Positions 7,500-16,264 of a stretch of 64,000 bases of DNA are shown in pieces (the first letter of the stretch is position 1; each line of letters starts with the position of its first letter). The notes below the pieces were generated by a model. That model was not told where the DNA came from and searched no databases. It saw nothing but the letters and a program-made list of their open reading frames with translations. The translations under genes were made by a program, and so were the position numbers. Source of the stretch: Spongiactinospora sp. TRM90649 (lineage in GTDB: Bacteria > Actinomycetota > Actinomycetes > Streptosporangiales > Streptosporangiaceae); NCBI RefSeq assembly GCF_029382225.1, contig NZ_JARLTC010000033.1, forward strand, positions 1-64,000. Direction: 5' to 3'.

Positions 7500-7915
7500 A
7501 TCGCCATGTCGTCGGCCAGGAGGTGCGCCTTCGAAAGATCACCGACAGCGTCCCCCCCGCTCCACCGCGGAGGCGGGCACCCCGAGCCGCTCGGCCGCCC
7601 GCCAGGCCAGCACCGGATCGCCGGTCGGCTCGGCCGCCGCGGCCAGCATCAGCGAGCGTGTCTCGGCCGGGAGCGCCGCCAGCCTGCGCCGGAAGCCCTC
7701 CTTGATCCGCACCGGCACCGTATGCGCCTCCACCAGGCCGAACCTGCCCGGCGTCGGTGACCGGGTAGAAGAGCGACTGGTGCACGAAGCTCACGTCGCC
7801 GCGCCGCTTGGCCAGGATGGTCAGCGCGGCGGTCATTCCCCCGCCGACCGAGTCGCCGGCTCGAACGACGGCGAGTTGGACAGGTCGATGACGACTTCCA
7901 ACCCCGGGACACCCG
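7500..7915 (-). pseudogene. Tandem mosaic of three gene fragments
   Basis: Three unrelated fragments lie on the minus strand without intact starts. At 7865-7915, VVIDLSNSPSFEPATRSAG resembles an NAD(P)-binding SDR-type protein. At about 7757-7860, GDSVGGGMTAALTILAKRRG carries the GDSxGG elbow of an HSL-type alpha/beta hydrolase. At about 7539-7735, VRIKEGFRRRLAALPAETR and LAWRAAERLGVPASAVE resemble the ATPase end of a large LuxR-type regulator. Frames change at each join. This is serial deletion debris. Confidence 0.6.
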
Positions 7916-8010
7916 TTGTGACCCGGTCGTTGGTCAAGACCGGACGGCTTCCGCCCCCGTGACAGGACCCGCCATCATGTGACGCCGCCGAGCAGACCGC
8001 CGGGGGCGGC

Positions 8011-9348
8011 TCACTCCCGTCGCCGGGCCACGGCGATCAGGGCGGCGGCGAGCGGGAAGAGGGCGACGACCAGCAGCGTGCGGTGCATCGGCATCGACTC
8101 CGACAGCGCCCCGGCGATGGCGGAGCCCACCCCGCCGCCGACGAAGAACGTCAGGTTGAGCAGCCCCATCCCCGCGCCGCGCAGCGGGAGGGGCAGCCGC
8201 GCCGACACCTCGCCGGTGACCACGACCTGGGTGACGGCGAACGCGGCGAGACTCAGCGAGGCCGCGAGCACGGCGGGCCAGGGACCGCCCCAGCCCGTCG
8301 CGCTGGCGGCCATCGCGACCGCCGCCGCCAGCGCGGTGCCGGCCAGCAGCAGCCGGCCGCCGCGTCCCGGGAGCCGCCCGGCCCGGCGCGACAGCACGGC
8401 GCCGATCGCGGCTCCCGGAAGCAGCGCAACACCGATCGTGAGGACGCTCCAGCCGTACGACGCGGCCAGGATCTGGGGGATCACGTACATGGCGGCGAAC
8501 AGGGCGCCGAACACGCCGACGCCGGTGGCCGCCGCGATCCGGTAGGCCGCGTCGCCGACGACCTCGCGCGGCACGAAGCCGTCCGGCCGCCGAGCCACCC
8601 ACCAGGCCAGGGCGACGGCGGCGAGCACGAGGACCACCGCGAGCGCCAGGACGATCGGGCCGTCCAGCTTGAGCGTCCTGGCCTGGATGAGCACGATCAG
8701 CGCGCTCACGGTCACGGTCAGCGCGGCGGCGCCGGTCACATCGACGGGGCGACGTGACCCGGCGCGTACGGCCGGCCGGAGGCAGAAGGGGACCGCCAGG
8801 ATCGACAGCACCGGCAGCACGACGGTCACGCGCCAGCTCAGCCAGGCCGTCACCATCCCGCCGAGCAGTGTGGCGGCGGAGGCGAAGAGCGCCATGACCA
8901 CGCCGTATCGGGCGAAGACCCGCAGGCGTTCACGGGCGTCCACGCCCGCGAGCAGCGCGGCGCCGACCGCCGCCGTGCCGCCGGATCCCGCCGCCAGCAG
9001 CAGCCGCCCGGCCACCAGGACGCCGAGGGTGGGCGCCACGAGGCACAGAAGCGCGCCGGCGACGAGCGTCAGTGACGCGATCAGCAAGGTGGCGCGCGCG
9101 CCCCGGGAGTCGGCCAGCCGTCCGAAGACGGCGGTGCCGACGCCGAGCGCCAGCGCGTGCGCGATGAGGACCCAGGCGACCTGGGCGGGGCCCGCGTTCA
9201 GCGCCGCACCGACCTGGGGCAACGCCACGGCGGCGGCCGTGACGCCGAAGACGGCCGGGCCGAACAGGCCGCCGAGCCGCACGGCGGTCGACAGCGGCCC
9301 GATCCGGCCGGGAGAGGGTTCGATCCCGGCGACGGGCGCGGCGGTCAT
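8011..9348 (-). CDS. DHA2-type MFS drug/proton antiporter
   Basis: Integral membrane protein of 445 aa with about 14 hydrophobic segments, the DHA2 size. The first half carries FGRLADSRGARATLLIASL (MFS motif A region), then TLLGGMVTAWLSWRVTVVLP (motif C-like). The cytoplasmic loop VARRPDGFVPREVVGDAAYR separates the halves. It probably exports a hydrophobic compound. Its ATG overlaps the stop of the upstream cupin gene by 4 bp (ATGA), so the two form an operon, divergent from a LysR regulator that probably controls them. Confidence 0.9.
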   Translation of the reverse strand: MTAAPVAGIEPSPGRIGPLSTAVRLGGLFGPAVFGVTAAAVALPQVGAALNAGPAQVAWVLIAHALALGVGTAVFGRLADSRGARATLLIASLTLVAGALLCLVAPTLGVLVAGRLLLAAGSGGTAAVGAALLAGVDARERLRVFARYGVVMALFASAATLLGGMVTAWLSWRVTVVLPVLSILAVPFCLRPAVRAGSRRPVDVTGAAALTVTVSALIVLIQARTLKLDGPIVLALAVVLVLAAVALAWWVARRPDGFVPREVVGDAAYRIAAATGVGVFGALFAAMYVIPQILAASYGWSVLTIGVALLPGAAIGAVLSRRAGRLPGRGGRLLLAGTALAAAVAMAASATGWGGPWPAVLAASLSLAAFAVTQVVVTGEVSARLPLPLRGAGMGLLNLTFFVGGGVGSAIAGALSESMPMHRTLLVVALFPLAAALIAVARRRE

Positions 9349-9839
9349 CGGGAACTCCTCAGCGACTGCCAGGCGGCGGCGTCCACGAAGTGCACGTCGT
9401 AGCGTTCCTGCTCCGGCAGCAGGCTGTCGAAGGGCGCCAGGCCGTGCTGAACGCGCGCCAACTGCCGGAAATATCCGAACCGCTCGACACCTGGTGTCAA
9501 AACGGACAGCAACTCGGCTTCCACCCCCGGCGTCGCGCCGAAGGCGTGCGGCACGCGCGGCGGCACGACGACGAGCCCGCCGGCCGAGACGGTCGCCACG
9601 TCCTCACCAACGAGGAACTCCATCACTCCGTCCAGGACGTAGAACAACTCGGTGGAGAACGCGTGATGGTGCGGCTTGGCGCCGTCGCGGCCCGCCCCCA
9701 GCGTGAGCCGGTTGGCGCCCAGCGCGCCCGCGGTGCCACTCGCGTCGGCGAGCAGGGTGAACGCGCCGCCCGAGGGGAGTGCGACGACCTCCGCCGCCTC
9801 CGTGGGCACGACGAGGACCTGCGATGCCGTGTACGTCAT
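9345..9839 (-). CDS. Cupin domain protein (quercetin 2,3-dioxygenase-like)
   Basis: Protein of 164 aa with a single cupin barrel. Cupin motif 1 is HHHAFSTELFYVLDGVMEF (metal ligands HH..E) and motif 2 is VVVPPRVPHAFGATPG (His). The start MTYTASQVLV is chosen because AAGGAG sits 6 nt upstream; the ORF could begin 15 codons earlier. Such cupins bind a metal and may oxidise flavonoid-like phenolics or only sense ligands. It is coupled to the MFS gene downstream, suggesting joint handling of one aromatic compound. Confidence 0.85.
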   Translation of the reverse strand: MTYTASQVLVVPTEAAEVVALPSGGAFTLLADASGTAGALGANRLTLGAGRDGAKPHHHAFSTELFYVLDGVMEFLVGEDVATVSAGGLVVVPPRVPHAFGATPGVEAELLSVLTPGVERFGYFRQLARVQHGLAPFDSLLPEQERYDVHFVDAAAWQSLRSSR

Positions 9840-9904
9840 CTTCGGCTCCTTCCTGATACGGGATCCATTGGAGCCCGGGAACAAGCCGCGAACCAGAATC
9901 GGTT

Positions 9905-9919
9905 ATGACCTGGAGTCAT
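9905..9919. promoter_or_regulatory. LysR-type operator
   Basis: The perfect dyad ATGAC-N5-GTCAT (a T-N11-A LysR box when extended) lies between the divergent cupin and LysR genes, 26 bp before the regulator's start. Confidence 0.55.
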
Positions 9920-9945
9920 CACGAATCAAGATGGATCGGGTGCCG

Positions 9946-10818
9946 ATGGAACTGCGGCAGTTGACATACTTCGTGGCGGTCGCCGAAGAAGGCGGGTTCG
10001 GCCGCGCGGCCGAACGGCTCAGCATCGTGCAGTCGGCGGTGAGCCAGCAGATCGGCAGGCTCGAACGTGAGCTGGGCGTGCCGCTGTTCGACCGTTCGAC
10101 CCGGCACGTGCGCCTGTCCGGCGCGGGGGAGCGCCTGCTGCCCGAGGCCCGCGCGATCCAGGCCGCCGCGCACCGCATCCGGCAGGTCGCCGCCGACATC
10201 CGCGCGGGCACCGACGGGGTCCTGCGGCTGGGCATCGTGCAGGGGCCCGGCGACCGGATCTACCGCACGCTCAACGAACTGGCCACCGTCGCGCCGCGCC
10301 TCCAGGTCCGGCCGCGCCGGCTCCCGCTGCCCGCCCGCCTGGCAGCCGTGCGCTCCGGCGAGCTCGACGCGGCGCTCGTCCGCGCGCTCGCCGACGCGCC
10401 CGGCCTGGAACTGCTCCCGATCTGGACTGACCCGCTGTACGCGGCGCTGCCCGCCGGTCACCGGCTGACGCGGGCGGCGGAACTCAGGCTCGAAGACCTG
10501 GCGGATCTCCCGCTCCGGCTCGCTCCGCGCGAGGACAACCCGCCCTTCCATGACCTGATCACCGACGCCTGCCGGGAGGCGGGGATCTCCCCGCCCGCCG
10601 GGCCGCCGTTCACGACCTTCCAGGAGACCCTGACGGCCCTCGGCGTCGGCGCCCCGTCATGGACGGTGTTCTACGAGGTCACCGGCCTGCCGGAGATCCC
10701 CAGGGTCGCCATCCGCCCGCTGGCGGGGCGCACGCTGACCACCTCGCTGGCCGTTCCCCCCGGCCCGCCGACGCCGGCCGTCCGACATCTGCTCGACACC
10801 CTGACGCGCGTCACCTGA
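9946..10818 (+). CDS. LysR family transcriptional regulator
   Basis: Regulator of 290 aa from MELRQLTYFVAVAEEGGFGR; an in-frame ATG 15 bp upstream (9931) is an alternative. Residues 1-60 are the LysR winged helix (RAAERLSIVQSAVSQQIGRL, then LFDRSTRHVRLSGAG), followed by the two-lobed periplasmic-binding-like effector domain (VLRLGIVQGP onward). It is divergent from the cupin-MFS operon, with a dyad between, so an inducer linked to that operon's substrate is likely. Confidence 0.93.
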   Translation: MELRQLTYFVAVAEEGGFGRAAERLSIVQSAVSQQIGRLERELGVPLFDRSTRHVRLSGAGERLLPEARAIQAAAHRIRQVAADIRAGTDGVLRLGIVQGPGDRIYRTLNELATVAPRLQVRPRRLPLPARLAAVRSGELDAALVRALADAPGLELLPIWTDPLYAALPAGHRLTRAAELRLEDLADLPLRLAPREDNPPFHDLITDACREAGISPPAGPPFTTFQETLTALGVGAPSWTVFYEVTGLPEIPRVAIRPLAGRTLTTSLAVPPGPPTPAVRHLLDTLTRVT

Positions 10819-10820
10819 CC

Positions 10821-10834
10821 GCCCGGTGCCGGGC
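10821..10834. terminator. Short hairpin between convergent genes
   Basis: GCCCGG-TG-CCGGGC lies between the stops of the convergent LysR (10818) and response-regulator (10837) genes. It is small and GC-rich with no T-run. Confidence 0.4.
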
Positions 10835-10836
10835 GC

Positions 10837-11532
10837 TCACGCCGAAGGGCCGGACGAGCCGATGTCTCCCTGGCCGGGCCGGACCAGCCCGCTCTCGTAG
10901 GCGAAGACCACCGCCTGCACGCGGGTGGCCAGGTTCAGCTTCGTCAGCACGTGGGACAGGTGCGTCTTGACGGTGGCCTCGCCCAGGTGGAGGCGGGCGG
11001 CGATCTGGTTGTTCGTCAGCCCCTGCGCGAGCAGCCTCAGCACGTCCGTCTCCCTGCCGGTGAGCAGCCCCAGGTCGGCGGAACGGCCCGCGCCGGACGC
11101 CGGGCCCGGCTGTCCGGCGAACGCGGAGATCACTCGGAGGGTGACGGCGGGATCGAGGAGCCCGCCGCCGGCCGCCACCGTGCGCAGCGCCTCGACCAGG
11201 CGCTCCGGCGGCGCGACCTTCAACAGGAATCCGCTCACCCCGGCCCGCAACGCCGCCGCGACGTGCTCGTCCTCGTCGAACGTGGTCAGGATGATCACCT
11301 TCGTGTCCGGATGCTCGCGCACCAGCCGCGCGGACGCCTCAAGCCCGTCCATGTGCGGCATGCGCACGTCGATCAGCACGATGTCGGGCCGGGTGCGCGC
11401 GACCAGGGCGAGGGCTCCGGCGCCATCCGACGCCTCGCCGACGACCTCGATGTCCGGCTCGGCGCTGAGGACCATGCGCAGGCCCGCCCGGATCATGGCC
11501 TCGTCGTCGACGAGCGCTACGGAGATGGGCAT
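10837..11532 (-). CDS. NarL/LuxR-type response regulator
   Basis: Response regulator of 231 aa starting MPISVALVDDEAMIRAGLRM. The receiver domain spans about residues 1-120 with the acidic pair DD (10-11), phospho-acceptor Asp in IVLIDVRMPHMDGL, Thr in IILTTFDEDEH and Lys in GFLLKVAPPE. A GerE-type HTH follows at about 160-220 (LTGRETDVLRLLAQGLTNNQ, then TVKTHLSHVLTKLNL). The start lies 7 nt after the stop of the histidine kinase, so they form one transcription unit. Confidence 0.93.
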   Translation of the reverse strand: MPISVALVDDEAMIRAGLRMVLSAEPDIEVVGEASDGAGALALVARTRPDIVLIDVRMPHMDGLEASARLVREHPDTKVIILTTFDEDEHVAAALRAGVSGFLLKVAPPERLVEALRTVAAGGGLLDPAVTLRVISAFAGQPGPASGAGRSADLGLLTGRETDVLRLLAQGLTNNQIAARLHLGEATVKTHLSHVLTKLNLATRVQAVVFAYESGLVRPGQGDIGSSGPSA

Positions 11533-11539
11533 CTCGTCC

Positions 11540-12685
11540 TCACCAGGTCCGGGGAAGGGGGAACAGGGCGCGTACGGCGAAGCCGCCGTCGGGTTCCGGC
11601 CCGGCGCGCAGGCTTCCGTTGACCATCGCCAGCCGTTCCCGCATGCCGACCAGGCCGTGCCCGGTCCTGCCACCGGGGGCCGGGGCGCGCGGTGCCGGGC
11701 CGTTGCGCACCTCCATGGACAGCGCCTGACCGGTGTAGCCGATGGCGACCGACGCCGGGGCCTCCCCGGCGTGCCGCAGCACGTTGGTCAGCGCCTCCTG
11801 CAGCACCCGGTACGCGGTGACGTCCAGCACCGGCGGCAGCCGGGGCAGGTCGGCGGGGGCCTCCAGGGTGACGGCGAGACCGGCGGCGCGCACGTCCGCG
11901 ATCAGCTCGTGCAGCCGGGTCAGCGACGAGATCGGCGCGGGCGGCTCGCCGTCGGCCCGTTCGCGCAGGATGCCGACGAGGCCGCGCATGTCCTCGACGG
12001 TCTGCCGGCCGAGACGTTCGAGCCCGGCCACGACCTCCTGCTCGGCCGGGCGGTCCTTCAGTATCCGGCGCAGGCCGCCGAGTTGCAGGGTCATCACGCT
12101 GACCGAGTGGGCGACCGCGTCGTGCACCTCCCTGGCGATGCGCGTGCGCTCCCGCGCTACCGCCGCCTGCGCGCCGGCCTCACGCTCGGCGTCCAGGGCC
12201 GCGGCGAGCTCCGCCAGTTCGACCGCGCGCTCCCCGCTGCGCCGGGCCAGCAACCCCATGAACCAGCCGGGCAGCAGGACCGCCGGCGCGAAGAACAACT
12301 CCCACGACGAGGCGACGACGATCGCCGCAGCGGTTAAGGACGCCCCTGCCACGCCCAGCGCCACGACCGAACGGCGCGGCGGCTCCCGCCAGCCCGCCCA
12401 CGCGACGGCCCCGATCATGCCGATCATCATCGCGCCGCTGACCCCTGGCGCTCCGAAGACGAGCATGCCGACCGGCGGGCAGAGGGCCACGACGATGGTG
12501 CTCACCAGCGGCCACCAGGCCGCCAGGACGAGGCCGGTGCCCATCGCCGCTCCCGTGGCCCAGACGGCCGTGGCGGCCGGGCCGAAGAAGTCGTCGAGCC
12601 GGGTCTCGGCCACGGCCAGCGCGGCGACCAGAGGTCCGAACACCAGCGGGATGAGGCGCGGGTCCCTCAGCCAGGTCGTCGTCAT
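11540..12685 (-). CDS. NarL/DesK-type sensor histidine kinase
   Basis: HisKA_3-family kinase of 381 aa. About five hydrophobic segments fill residues 1-160. The dimerisation/phospho-acceptor helix is RIAREVHDAVAHSVSVMTLQ (His in EVHD), the N-box is EALTNVLRHAGEA, and the G-box is GRTGHGLVGMRERL. There is no extracellular sensor domain, so it probably senses the membrane or a membrane ligand, as LiaS/DesK relatives do. The start MTTTWLRDPR avoids an unlikely charged extension to 12781. It is followed at once by its response regulator. Confidence 0.92.
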   Translation of the reverse strand: MTTTWLRDPRLIPLVFGPLVAALAVAETRLDDFFGPAATAVWATGAAMGTGLVLAAWWPLVSTIVVALCPPVGMLVFGAPGVSGAMMIGMIGAVAWAGWREPPRRSVVALGVAGASLTAAAIVVASSWELFFAPAVLLPGWFMGLLARRSGERAVELAELAAALDAEREAGAQAAVARERTRIAREVHDAVAHSVSVMTLQLGGLRRILKDRPAEQEVVAGLERLGRQTVEDMRGLVGILRERADGEPPAPISSLTRLHELIADVRAAGLAVTLEAPADLPRLPPVLDVTAYRVLQEALTNVLRHAGEAPASVAIGYTGQALSMEVRNGPAPRAPAPGGRTGHGLVGMRERLAMVNGSLRAGPEPDGGFAVRALFPLPRTW

Positions 12686-12875
12686 GAGCAGCGATCGTAG
12701 CCCGCGGGCCGCGCGGGCGACCCCGCCGGGCGGTGGATTTTCGCAGCTCACGGCATCCCCCGAACGATGGATGCGGTCCATCGGACGCCGGAGACATCAC
12801 GGTCCGCGATGGGGGACGCGCGCTCCGGCGCCCCGGCGAGAAGGTGAGGGCCCTCGACGATTTCGGAGGTACGAC

Positions 12876-13571
12876 ATGAATCCCCTCATCCACACCCCGG
12901 ACGCCCCGCCGGACACCGCACTCGCCGGCGCGCCGGATCCTGTGGGGCGGTTTCTGCGGAGGACCGGCGGGGTGGCTCTGATCGCCTGTCCCGTGCTGCT
13001 GTTCGCGGGCATGATGACCTGCCCACCGCAGACCTCGGACTCGACCGCGGACTACATCACCGCCCTTGCTCGCGACTCCTTCCTGACCGAACTGTCGGCG
13101 ATCCTGTTGCACTACGGCCTGATCCTGGGCGCCCTCGGCGTCCTGGCCGTACCGGGGCTGGTAGGCGGCCCCAAGGGCCGGTGGCTCACGGTGGCGGGCG
13201 CCCTCGCCGCCACCCTCGGGATGCTCAACGTGTCGGGGGCGGTGCGGGACGACTGGTGGCGCATGGTCCTGGGGCAGCGGTTCGAGATGGACGTCGCGGT
13301 ACGCGTCTCCGACCTCGTGGACACGGCCCCGTTCATGCCCGCGTGGAGCGGCACCGAGATCTTGGCCTTCCTCGGCCTTCTCATCCTCTGCGTCGGCCTC
13401 GCCCGCGCCCGCGTGGCGGGCTGGTGGCTGACCGCCGCCTTCGTCATGGCCTTCGTCGGGATGAGCCTCATCCCGATCCACCTGACATACGTGGCGGGCA
13501 CGCTCTTCGCCCTGCTCTTCCTGCCCCTCGGAGTCGCCGGCGCACACCTGCTGCGACGTGCTGCGGCCTGA
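12876..13571 (+). CDS. Polytopic membrane protein of unknown function
   Basis: Membrane protein of 231 aa with about six hydrophobic helices (GGVALIACPVLLFAGMMTC, then VLAVPGLVGG, MPAWSGTEILAFLGLLILCV, and a C-terminal pair). The ATG lies 7 nt after CGGAGG. It is transcribed away from the adjacent histidine kinase and could be a target of that two-component system, though this is only from position. There are no catalytic motifs and no named family was recognised. Confidence 0.75.
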   Translation: MNPLIHTPDAPPDTALAGAPDPVGRFLRRTGGVALIACPVLLFAGMMTCPPQTSDSTADYITALARDSFLTELSAILLHYGLILGALGVLAVPGLVGGPKGRWLTVAGALAATLGMLNVSGAVRDDWWRMVLGQRFEMDVAVRVSDLVDTAPFMPAWSGTEILAFLGLLILCVGLARARVAGWWLTAAFVMAFVGMSLIPIHLTYVAGTLFALLFLPLGVAGAHLLRRAAA

Positions 13572-13701
13572 CGTCCCCTGGTACCGCACCGCGCGCGGCC
13601 GCGATCACCCGGCTTGTGTGATCCACGCCCTGATTCGTGACGTGATCCTGGAGCGGTTGCGGCGGTGGCCTGCCGCCGCCCGCTGCGACAGGAGTCCGGC
13701 C

Positions 13702-13941
13702 ATGGCGAATATGGATCAGGAGCGGCGGTTCACTGCCGTGCAGGCGGCGTTCATCGGGTTGGGGTCCGCGGGCGGCATGCTGGAGTATCTGGCGCGCGGC
13801 CTCGGCGAAGGGCACCTGGCGACCGTCGCCTCCTGGCTTCTCTACGCCACCAACGCCATCGTGACCGCGATGGTGGCGGTCACCTTCGGCAGCGACCACG
13901 TGCGGGAGCACCGGGCGAGGCCGCGGCCGCCACTTGCGTGA
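13702..13941 (+). CDS. Small membrane protein
   Basis: Protein of 79 aa with two hydrophobic stretches (AAFIGLGSAGGMLEYLARGL and LLYATNAIVTAMVAVTFGSD) and a basic tail. The ATG is preceded by AGGAG 8 nt away. The reading MANMDQERRFTAVQ fits a cytoplasmic N-terminus. Function unknown. It is convergent with the M20 remnant. Confidence 0.55.
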   Translation: MANMDQERRFTAVQAAFIGLGSAGGMLEYLARGLGEGHLATVASWLLYATNAIVTAMVAVTFGSDHVREHRARPRPPLA

Positions 13942-13970
13942 CGGTGCGACCCCGGCCCGGATGCGCCGCC

Positions 13971-15035
13971 TCACATACGGGCACTCGCGTAGTTCCGCAG
14001 GAACAGGGCCTCGGTCAGCGCCATGGCGGCGATCTCGTTCGGATCCACGCTCTCGTTGGGCGCGTGGATCAGGGCCTGCGGCTCCTCGACCCCCATCAGG
14101 ATGAGTTCCGCGTCCGGATAGGTGTCGGCGAGCACGTTGCACAGCGGAATCGATCCGCCCTGGCCCAGCAGGGTCATCGGCGTGCCGTAGGCCTCCCGCA
14201 TGGCCGCGCCGATCGCCCGGTGGGCGGGCCCGTCGGTGGCGGCGCGGAACGCCTCTCCGGTCGCCTCGGTCTCCACGGTGGCCCGAACCCCCCATGGGGC
14301 GATGGCGTGGAGGTGCTCGGTGAGGGCGATTCGGGCGCGTTCGGCCGTCATACCCGGTGGGATGCGCAGGTTGAGCCGGGCCGCCGCCCGTGGCGTGATC
14401 GCCGCGGCCGAGCCCTGGACCGGCGGGCAGTCGATCCCCAGGATCGTCACCGCCGGTCGCGCCCAGAGCATGTCCGCGACGCTGCCGTCGCCCAGCAGCG
14501 AAACGCCGTCGAGCACCTCCGCGTCGCCGCGGAACCGCTCGGGCGGCCAGGGGCCGCCCGTCCCCTGCTCCTCCGATCCCTCGATGACCAGCTTCAGATT
14601 GACCGGGACCTCCGCCCCGAGGGCGCGCAGCGCCGTGAGATGCACGAGGATGTTCCCCTTGCAGTCGGCGGTGCCCCGGCCGTACCAGCGCCCGTTCACC
14701 TCGGTGAGCCGGAACGGCGGCGTCAGCCACGCGGCCTCGTCGAGCGGCGGCTGGACGTCGTAGTGGGCGTACAGCAGCACCGTGGGAGCGGCCGGGGCCG
14801 AGCACTCCCGGGAGCCGATCACGGCCTGGCTGCCGTCCGCGGTCTCCGCGAGGAACGTGTCCGTGAAGCCGAGCTCCGAGAACTTGCCGCGCACCCAGCG
14901 CGCGGCCCGCGCGCCTTCCTCGGGCGGAAACCGGCGCGGGTCGGCCACCGATCTGATGGCGACGAGCTCGGCGAGCTCGTCGCGGGCCTGGGGCATCAGG
15001 CCGGCGATACGCGTTCGCAGATCCGTCGTGATCAT
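13971..15035 (-). pseudogene. M20 family dipeptidase with internal in-frame deletion
   Basis: The reading begins MITTDLRTRIAGLM and keeps the metal-binding elements YAHYDVQP (His, catalytic Asp), GRGTADCKGN (bridging Asp), EGSEEQGTGG (Glu-Glu) and the final ALIHAPNES (His). After EEQGTGG it jumps directly to WPPERFRGDAEVLDG, which normally follows roughly 100 residues later. The missing part holds one metal-ligand Asp and the lid/dimerisation domain. At 354 aa it is well short of the usual 440-460. The frame is open, so a stable but probably inactive protein is possible. Its ATG overlaps the permease stop (ATGA). Confidence 0.75.
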
Positions 15036-15836
15036 GATGAGCTCGCCTCCCCGGGTTGCTGCCATGTCGGTTTGCGCAGCCGGTAGAACAGGTACGGCAC
15101 GAGCAGACCGAGCCCCAGCGCGCCGGCCGCCACGATCGCGACGTACAGCGCGGTGTTGCCGGATTCGAACTGCGATGGAGGAACGAACCCGACGAGCAGG
15201 GCGGCCAGTGAGGCGACGAAGCCGACGCCGCAGAGCAGGCCCAGCATGGGCGCCCGTTAGCCGCGCGGATGGTCCGGATGGGTGCGGCGCAGCCGTACGG
15301 CGGCCACGAACAAGCGTTCCGATGATCAGCCCGCCGCTGGCGAGGCCGGCCACGCCTTTGGTGCCTCGTGAGGAGATCCAGACCCCCGACCAGTAGCAGA
15401 TCACGATGACCGCCGCGGTCCACACCCCGTTGGTGGCGAGGTCGGGGTCGATGACGTACGCCAGCGTGCTCGCCACGTATCCCAGCAGGCTGGGGTAGTA
15501 GAAGATGGTCATGGCGAACTGGCACCAGACCGCCAGGAACCCCATCGGCCGGGAGATGCCGAGGCTGACCCAGTTGTAGACGCCGCCGTCCCAGCCAGAG
15601 GCGAGTTCGGCGGATGCGAGCGACGTCGGTAACAGGAAGACGATCGCCGGTATGACGTACAGGAAGACGCAGGCCAGCCCGTAGACGGCCATCGTCGGCG
15701 AGGGGCGCAGGCTGGCCACGGAGCTGGTCGTCATCAGCGCCAGCGCCACCCAGGAGATCCACACCGGCGCGGGAGGCTTGGTCCGGGCGGTGGCCCTGGC
15801 CGCCGGGGGAGTGGGGGGCGCGTCGTCGGTGCTCAC
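15032..15836 (-). pseudogene. Amino acid permease (APC family), broken
   Basis: The N-terminal part from the GTG at 15836 carries about five membrane segments (ALALMTTSSVASLRP to VICYWSGVWISSRGTKGV). At about 15310 it is joined to the C-terminal part (VAAVRLRRTHPDHPRG, then APMLGLLCGVGFVASL) in another frame. That part also carries a TAA stop at 15257-15259 where a Tyr codon is expected. At least 200 central residues are missing. The gene would have fed the downstream M20 dipeptidase: peptide or amino-acid uptake followed by hydrolysis. Confidence 0.72.
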
Positions 15837-15916
15837 TGCCACCACATCCGCTGTGGCCGGCCGCAGGCGCTCCCGCCCGTGCCGGGATGCTCGTGCTTCG
15901 GCTGGTACATGGCCAT
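15833..15916 (-). CDS. Short ORF translationally coupled to the permease
   Basis: A 27-codon frame (MAMYQPKHEHPGTGGSACG... ending WWQ) has a strong AAGGAG 7 nt before its ATG. It ends with a TGA that overlaps the permease GTG (GTGA). The RBS and overlap suggest it is translated and couples translation to the permease. It could be a regulatory leader peptide or a small accessory subunit; no homologue is recognised. Confidence 0.4.
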   Translation of the reverse strand: MAMYQPKHEHPGTGGSACGRPQRMWWQ

Positions 15917-16157
15917 CCTCATGCTCCTTGATGCGGTACCGCTGATCAGTGCATATGGGGCGTTCTTAGGAATAGGAGGCAATGCGCGATAGGCGCTCAC
16001 CCGCGCGGGGTGAAACCCGGGGTGGCCGCACCGATGGGCCCGCTTTCGTGCCGGCCCGGGCCGGGGTTCGCGCCTCTCCGGTCACCTGTGGCGGGTGATG
16101 TCGCCCCCGACCGGCCATGACACGGTGGGGCGCACGAGAGAAGCGGGAGGTAGGCAC

Positions 16158-16232
16158 ATGTTCGGAGCTCGTAGGGTGGCCAGGCGCACGGCGCGCCGTA
16201 CCGCACGTCGTGTGAGCCGCCGTCGCCGGTGA
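16158..16232 (+). CDS. Arginine-rich micro-protein
   Basis: A 24-residue frame, MFGARRVARRTARRTARRVS plus a basic end, follows GGGAGG with 7-nt spacing. Half of the residues are Arg, with an RRTAR repeat. Similar tiny Arg-rich peptides occur in actinomycete genomes, to my recollection. It may bind nucleic acid or membrane. Too short for homology-based proof. Confidence 0.35.
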   Translation: MFGARRVARRTARRTARRVSRRRR

Positions 16233-16264
16233 CGCGAATTCAGGTGGTGGAAGCGGTCTGAGCG

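Noticed and set aside
10925..12337. 470-codon plus-strand frame
   Set aside because: Antisense to the response regulator and histidine kinase, both with clear motifs.
12180..13589. 469-codon minus-strand frame
   Set aside because: Antisense to the membrane protein at 12876 and out of frame with the kinase; composition is typical of a shadow.
13468..15762. 764-codon minus-strand frame
   Set aside because: It is out of frame with the M20 and permease remnants, which hold the recognisable motifs.
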